A stretch of 64,000 nucleotides of DNA, from contig CAJMLK010000008.1 in NCBI GenBank assembly GCA_905214305.1, positions 10,301 to 74,300 of the forward strand, read 5' to 3'. Positions within the stretch are counted from its first letter, which is position 1; each line of letters starts with the position of its first letter. Shown piece by piece: positions 60,780 through 64,000 of the stretch. Position numbers and translations under genes: made by a program. Source of the stretch: an uncultured bacterium (lineage in GTDB: Bacteria; Desulfobacterota; Desulfovibrionia; Desulfovibrionales; Desulfovibrionaceae). Below the pieces are notes generated by a model. It saw only the letters and a list, made by a program, of their open reading frames with translations. It was not told where the DNA came from and did not search any database.

Positions 60780-60805
60780 GTTCGGTCTTTTTGACCGTGC
60801 AGGGG

Positions 60806-61291
60806 TCAGATCTTTTCGGCGTGGATGCCGTGGTGGACAAGCTCCGCCACTACTTTTGCGCAAAATTCCGGCAACATGGCTTCTGCTTCGGGGGTCAGCG
60901 CGACCTGCATGGTTTTGTAGTCGAAAGGCTGCATGCCGAAAACAAGGGCCCGGGGGCGATGCCCGGCCAGCTCGCAGGTCACCAGCGTATCCACAAGGTC
61001 GGTCTGGTGCATTGAATCCCTGAAGCTCAGGCTCTGCCGCAGCTTTTCGCCTTCGAGCAGGTATATGGAACCCGGCGCTTCGCGGCCCAGCACCACGTCC
61101 AGAACCACCAGAAAATCGCAATCCATCAATGTGCTCATGAGCATCAGGCCCTGAGTGCCGCCATCCATAAGAGTCACATTTTCAGGCCAGCGGTATTGTG
61201 ACTCAAGGTGTTCCACCGCCCGTACCCCAAAGCCTTCATCGGTCAGCAGAATATTGCCCACACCCAGGATAAGCACTTTTTCTTTGCTCAT
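60806..61291 (-). CDS. [NiFe] hydrogenase maturation protease (HyaD/HybD family)
   Basis: A 161-residue endopeptidase that removes the C-terminal tail of the large subunit after nickel insertion. LILGVGNILLTDEGFGVRAVEHL at the start carries the nickel-sensing Glu (DEGFG), and DGGTQGLMLM and VVLDVV supply the Asp region; HRPRALVFGMQP is near the end. It lies 80 bases downstream of hynA with a strong terminator hairpin between, so its level may be kept below that of the structural genes. Confidence 0.93.
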   Translation of the reverse strand: MSKEKVLILGVGNILLTDEGFGVRAVEHLESQYRWPENVTLMDGGTQGLMLMSTLMDCDFLVVLDVVLGREAPGSIYLLEGEKLRQSLSFRDSMHQTDLVDTLVTCELAGHRPRALVFGMQPFDYKTMQVALTPEAEAMLPEFCAKVVAELVHHGIHAEKI

Positions 61292-61316
61292 GTGCCTGCT
61301 CGCTTTCTTGAAGAGT

Positions 61317-61349
61317 GAAAAAAAGGGCGGGGGGCAAATCCCCCGCCCT
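61317..61349 (-). terminator. Hairpin terminator between hynA and protease gene
   Basis: Minus strand GGGCGGGGG-ATTTGC-CCCCCGCCC then seven T residues. A strong intrinsic terminator within the operon. Confidence 0.88.
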
Positions 61350-61371
61350 CATGCATTCCGGCTATGGCAGA

Positions 61372-63048
61372 CTACAGTACCTTGTAGTCGTGCACTTCGT
61401 TGCTTTCACCGTCAATGACGTGCACAGAACAGGCGATGCAGGGGTCAAAGGAGTGAATGGTGCGCAGGATTTCCACCGGGCGCTTGGGATCGGCCACCGG
61501 TGTGCCGACCAGAGCGGCTTCGGCGGCGCTGGGCACGCCTTTTTCGTCCCGGGGTCCCAGGTTCCAGGTGGTGGGAACCACAAGCTGGAAGTTGTCGATC
61601 TTGCCGTTTTCAATGGTCATCCAGTGCGAGAGGCCGCCACGCGACACGTCGGCAAAGCCGACACCGCGCGCGGAGGTCGGCACGGCGTAGTCTTCAACGA
61701 TCTGCTTGTCCTTGATGATGTTGTTCTCGTATTCGTTGATCCAGTTTTCAAGCTGCTGGGCAATGACCAGCGTCTGGATGCCACGGGCGGCGGTGCGGCC
61801 CAGGGTGGAGAACAGGGCTTCGGGGCCAAGATTCAGCTTGGCAAGCACTGCATCAATGGTGGGCTTGATGGTCTTGTGGTTGTGCCCGTAGGCCACCAGC
61901 ATCTGCGCAAGGGGGCCGGTTTCCACGGCGTGGCCGTCGTAACGCGGGGCCTTGTTCCACGAATACTTGTCCGTGTCGCCCATGAAGGTAAAGTGCGGAT
62001 TGGTTTCACCTTCATAGGGTGCGCGGGCCTTGCCTTCGTACCAGCTGTGGCGCACGTGCTCTTCAATCTTGGTCGGATCAAAGGGCTGTACGGAGCCGAC
62101 CTTGCGGTCATAGATAACGCCGGGCTTGTACCAGCGGCTGTTGAGGTCGCGTTCGCCGCCGGGCGCAGGAAATTCGCCAAACGCCATGAAGTTGTTGGTT
62201 CCGCCGATTTTGCCCCAGTCCTTGTAGTAGCTGGCCACCAGCAGAAGGTCAGGAATATAGACTTCTTCAATGAAGGCGCGGGCCTTGACGTAAAGATCGC
62301 GGAACTGCTTGATGCGTTCGGGCGTCAGGGCTTCATAACAGGTCACGCCACCGGCAACGGTAAACTGGGTGTGCGGGTTTTTGGCGCCGAAAACGGCCAT
62401 GCCCTTGGCCACTTCCACCTGGGCGCGCAGGGCCTGCAGATAGTGGGCGGTGCACACGAGGTTGGCTTCGGGGTCCATGTAGTACCCTTCATGTCCGCCC
62501 AGGAAGTAGGCGTTGGTGAAGGGGCCGAGCTGCCCGCTTGCCACAAAGGTCTTCAGTTTGGACTGCACGGCGGCGAATTCTTCAGTGGTCGCCTTGCGGG
62601 GCGAAATGGAGTTCGCCAGCTTGGCGGCCTTGGCCGGATCGGCCTGAAGGGCGCTGGTCACGTCTACAAAGTCCAGGGCGTGGAGATGGTAGAAGTGCAC
62701 CAGATGGTCGTGCATGAACTGGTTGGCCAGCACCATGTTGCGTATATAGGTAGCGTTGGCCGGAATGGGCTTGTTGATGGCGTCTTCAAGGCAGCGTGTG
62801 GATGCCAGAGCGTGAGTATAGGTGCAGACGCCGCAGGTGCGCTGGGTAAAATGCTGGGCATCGCGCGGGTCGCGGCCTTTAAGGATGGTTTCAATGCCGC
62901 GGAAGAGGGTGGCGCAGCTGCGGGCCTCTTTGATCACGCCGCCTTCAACTTCCACTTCAATGCGCAGATGGCCTTCGATGCGTGTCAGCGGATCCACCAC
63001 AATGGGACCGGTGTAATTGCTCTGGGGCGTTTTAGTGACTTGGCTCAT
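61372..63048 (-). CDS. hynA: Periplasmic [NiFe] hydrogenase large subunit
   Basis: A 558-residue precursor containing the Ni-Fe active site. Ligand pairs are RTCGVC (Cys72, Cys75) and DPCIACSVH (Cys537, Cys540). All four are cysteines, so this is a NiFe and not a NiFeSe enzyme. After His543 a 15-residue tail (VIDGESNEVHDYKVL) is expected to be cut off by the protease encoded downstream. DPLTRIEGHLRIEVEVEGG near the start is typical. It is exported with the small subunit. Starts 11 bases after hynB ends. Confidence 0.97.
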   Translation of the reverse strand: MSQVTKTPQSNYTGPIVVDPLTRIEGHLRIEVEVEGGVIKEARSCATLFRGIETILKGRDPRDAQHFTQRTCGVCTYTHALASTRCLEDAINKPIPANATYIRNMVLANQFMHDHLVHFYHLHALDFVDVTSALQADPAKAAKLANSISPRKATTEEFAAVQSKLKTFVASGQLGPFTNAYFLGGHEGYYMDPEANLVCTAHYLQALRAQVEVAKGMAVFGAKNPHTQFTVAGGVTCYEALTPERIKQFRDLYVKARAFIEEVYIPDLLLVASYYKDWGKIGGTNNFMAFGEFPAPGGERDLNSRWYKPGVIYDRKVGSVQPFDPTKIEEHVRHSWYEGKARAPYEGETNPHFTFMGDTDKYSWNKAPRYDGHAVETGPLAQMLVAYGHNHKTIKPTIDAVLAKLNLGPEALFSTLGRTAARGIQTLVIAQQLENWINEYENNIIKDKQIVEDYAVPTSARGVGFADVSRGGLSHWMTIENGKIDNFQLVVPTTWNLGPRDEKGVPSAAEAALVGTPVADPKRPVEILRTIHSFDPCIACSVHVIDGESNEVHDYKVL

Positions 63049-63059
63049 TTTTTATCCCC

Positions 63060-64000
63060 CTAGTTCTGGTAGAACGGCGTCATATCGTCCCAGAAATTGG
63101 GCTCACTGCAACCAATGCAGGGATGCCCGGCAGCTACCGGCCAGTTGGTCTCGTTGAAAAGAACCTTGGGACAGTTGTTGTAGGTCTCGGGTCCTTTACA
63201 GCCGACATCATAGAGGCACCAGCCCTTGCGCGCTTCTTCAGAGTTGAAGGAGGGCGCAAATTCACCGGCGTCAAAATGCTTGCGGCGCTCACAAAGGTCA
63301 TGCACGCTCTGTCCAAAGAACATGACAGGGCGGCCCACTTCGTCGAGCTCGATTTTCTGACCCTTGAGAAAGGCCACAAGAGTGCCGACCATGTTCAGGG
63401 GGTTGGGCGGGCAGCCGGGCACGTTGATGGCCTTGACGCCAAGCTCCGCATAGCAGTCATTGATGCCCTTGGCGGCAGTGGGGTTGGGCTTGGCAGCCTG
63501 AATGCCGCCGTAGCAGGCACAGGTTCCGATGCTGACCACAGCCTTGGCCTTGGGCAGGATGTTCTTGCAGATGTCGTACATGGTGTGTCCGGCGATGTAG
63601 CCGTACTTGTTGTCCATGCCCGTGGGGATCGCGCCTTCGACAAGGCAGATGAAACCGTCAGGCCCGTTAACAGCGGCCTGAAGCGCCTCTTCGGCGGCTT
63701 CACCGGCGGCGGCCATGATGGTTTCATGATAATCAAGAGAAATGGTGTCGAGAATAAGAGTGTCGATAAAGGGCTGGTAGGTGCGCAGCAGCGCTTCGGA
63801 ACAGCCCGTGCATTCGGCGGCGTGCAGATACACTACCGAAGGACGACGGCCGGTGAGGGCGGCAGCCACATCGGAAGCAAAAGCCGGCCCCATGCCCATA
63901 GCCACGGCCACCGCCGTACAAAATTTCATGAAATCGCGGCGGCTGATGCCCTGGCGCTCTAAACGCTCTTCTCCGCCTTCTTTGCCCAGACCCACGGCAA
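63060..64000 (-). CDS. hynB: Periplasmic [NiFe] hydrogenase small subunit (start outside window)
   Basis: Iron-sulfur subunit with a twin-arginine signal (SRRDFMKFCTAVAVAMGMG) that exports the heterodimer by the Tat route. AECTGCSE, IGTCACYGG and PGCPPNP bind the proximal cluster; HDLCERR, CLYDVGCKG and HPCIGCSEPNFWD bind the others. The GTG at 63995 is likely internal: related proteins have a few residues more (MKIxxGLGKEG), and the frame is open to the right edge. It is the first gene of hynB-hynA. Confidence 0.97.
   Translation of the reverse strand, partial: AVGLGKEGGEERLERQGISRRDFMKFCTAVAVAMGMGPAFASDVAAALTGRRPSVVYLHAAECTGCSEALLRTYQPFIDTLILDTISLDYHETIMAAAGEAAEEALQAAVNGPDGFICLVEGAIPTGMDNKYGYIAGHTMYDICKNILPKAKAVVSIGTCACYGGIQAAKPNPTAAKGINDCYAELGVKAINVPGCPPNPLNMVGTLVAFLKGQKIELDEVGRPVMFFGQSVHDLCERRKHFDAGEFAPSFNSEEARKGWCLYDVGCKGPETYNNCPKVLFNETNWPVAAGHPCIGCSEPNFWDDMTPFYQN

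Overview
The window is about 64 kb of GC-rich DNA from a sulfate-reducing deltaproteobacterium, almost certainly a Desulfovibrio. The clearest marker is a periplasmic [NiFe] hydrogenase (hynB-hynA plus its maturation protease) at the right end, whose small subunit reads very much like the D. desulfuricans enzyme. A YeiH-type transporter, a DUF362 ferredoxin-like protein, an FmdE protein and a NikR-like nickel operator fit the same lifestyle. It looks like ordinary chromosome: no phage, no transposase, no CRISPR array and no rRNA were seen. One tRNA (Lys, anticodon CTT) is present.

Layout. 1-6.4 kb: an addA-addB recombination helicase/nuclease pair (addB runs off the left edge). 6.4-10.9 kb: a structured non-coding stretch, a small hypothetical gene, panD, and a cycA-type glycine/alanine/serine permease preceded by a glycine riboswitch and an unusually long leader. 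11-15.3 kb: a CoA-binding/YkgJ/DnaJ-like operon and a Kef-type antiporter. 15.5-22.1 kb: a metal-chelate uptake operon (TonB receptor, methyltransferase, FecB/D/E-like ABC transporter) with an FmdE gene just upstream. 22.6-26.6 kb: DUF362 Fe-S protein, upp-uraA, and a 54-residue zinc-knuckle protein. 26.9-33.5 kb: a lipoprotein, an orphan HlyD-like protein, a methyltransferase-YcaO/TPR pair, prmA and a small membrane protein. 33.7-41.4 kb: M23 peptidase, pirin, zinc uptake operon znuACB, tpx, and hslU without hslV beside it. 42.3-51.6 kb: tRNA-Lys, dsbD-like gene, cheW, acetyltransferase, a large two-domain radical SAM protein, rnc, and a flagellin gene with a sigma-54 promoter. 52-57.5 kb: a nickel/peptide-type ABC operon with both ATPases fused in one protein. 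58-60.7 kb: YeiH transporter with a tiny membrane partner and two small genes. 60.8-64 kb: hydrogenase maturation protease, hynA and hynB.

How it fits together. Metal supply is a strong theme: nickel-type uptake behind a NikR-like operator lies about 4 kb from a [NiFe] hydrogenase that needs nickel, and zinc and chelated-metal importers are also present. A second layer is non-coding: a dispersed modular repeat of about 130 bp (whole or partial copies at nine or more sites, both orientations) and a second composite hairpin repeat recur between genes. Several copies begin inside the stop codon of the upstream gene, so these repeats probably act as transcript ends. The least explained gene set is the translationally coupled methyltransferase plus YcaO-TPR pair at 29.3-31.8 kb.
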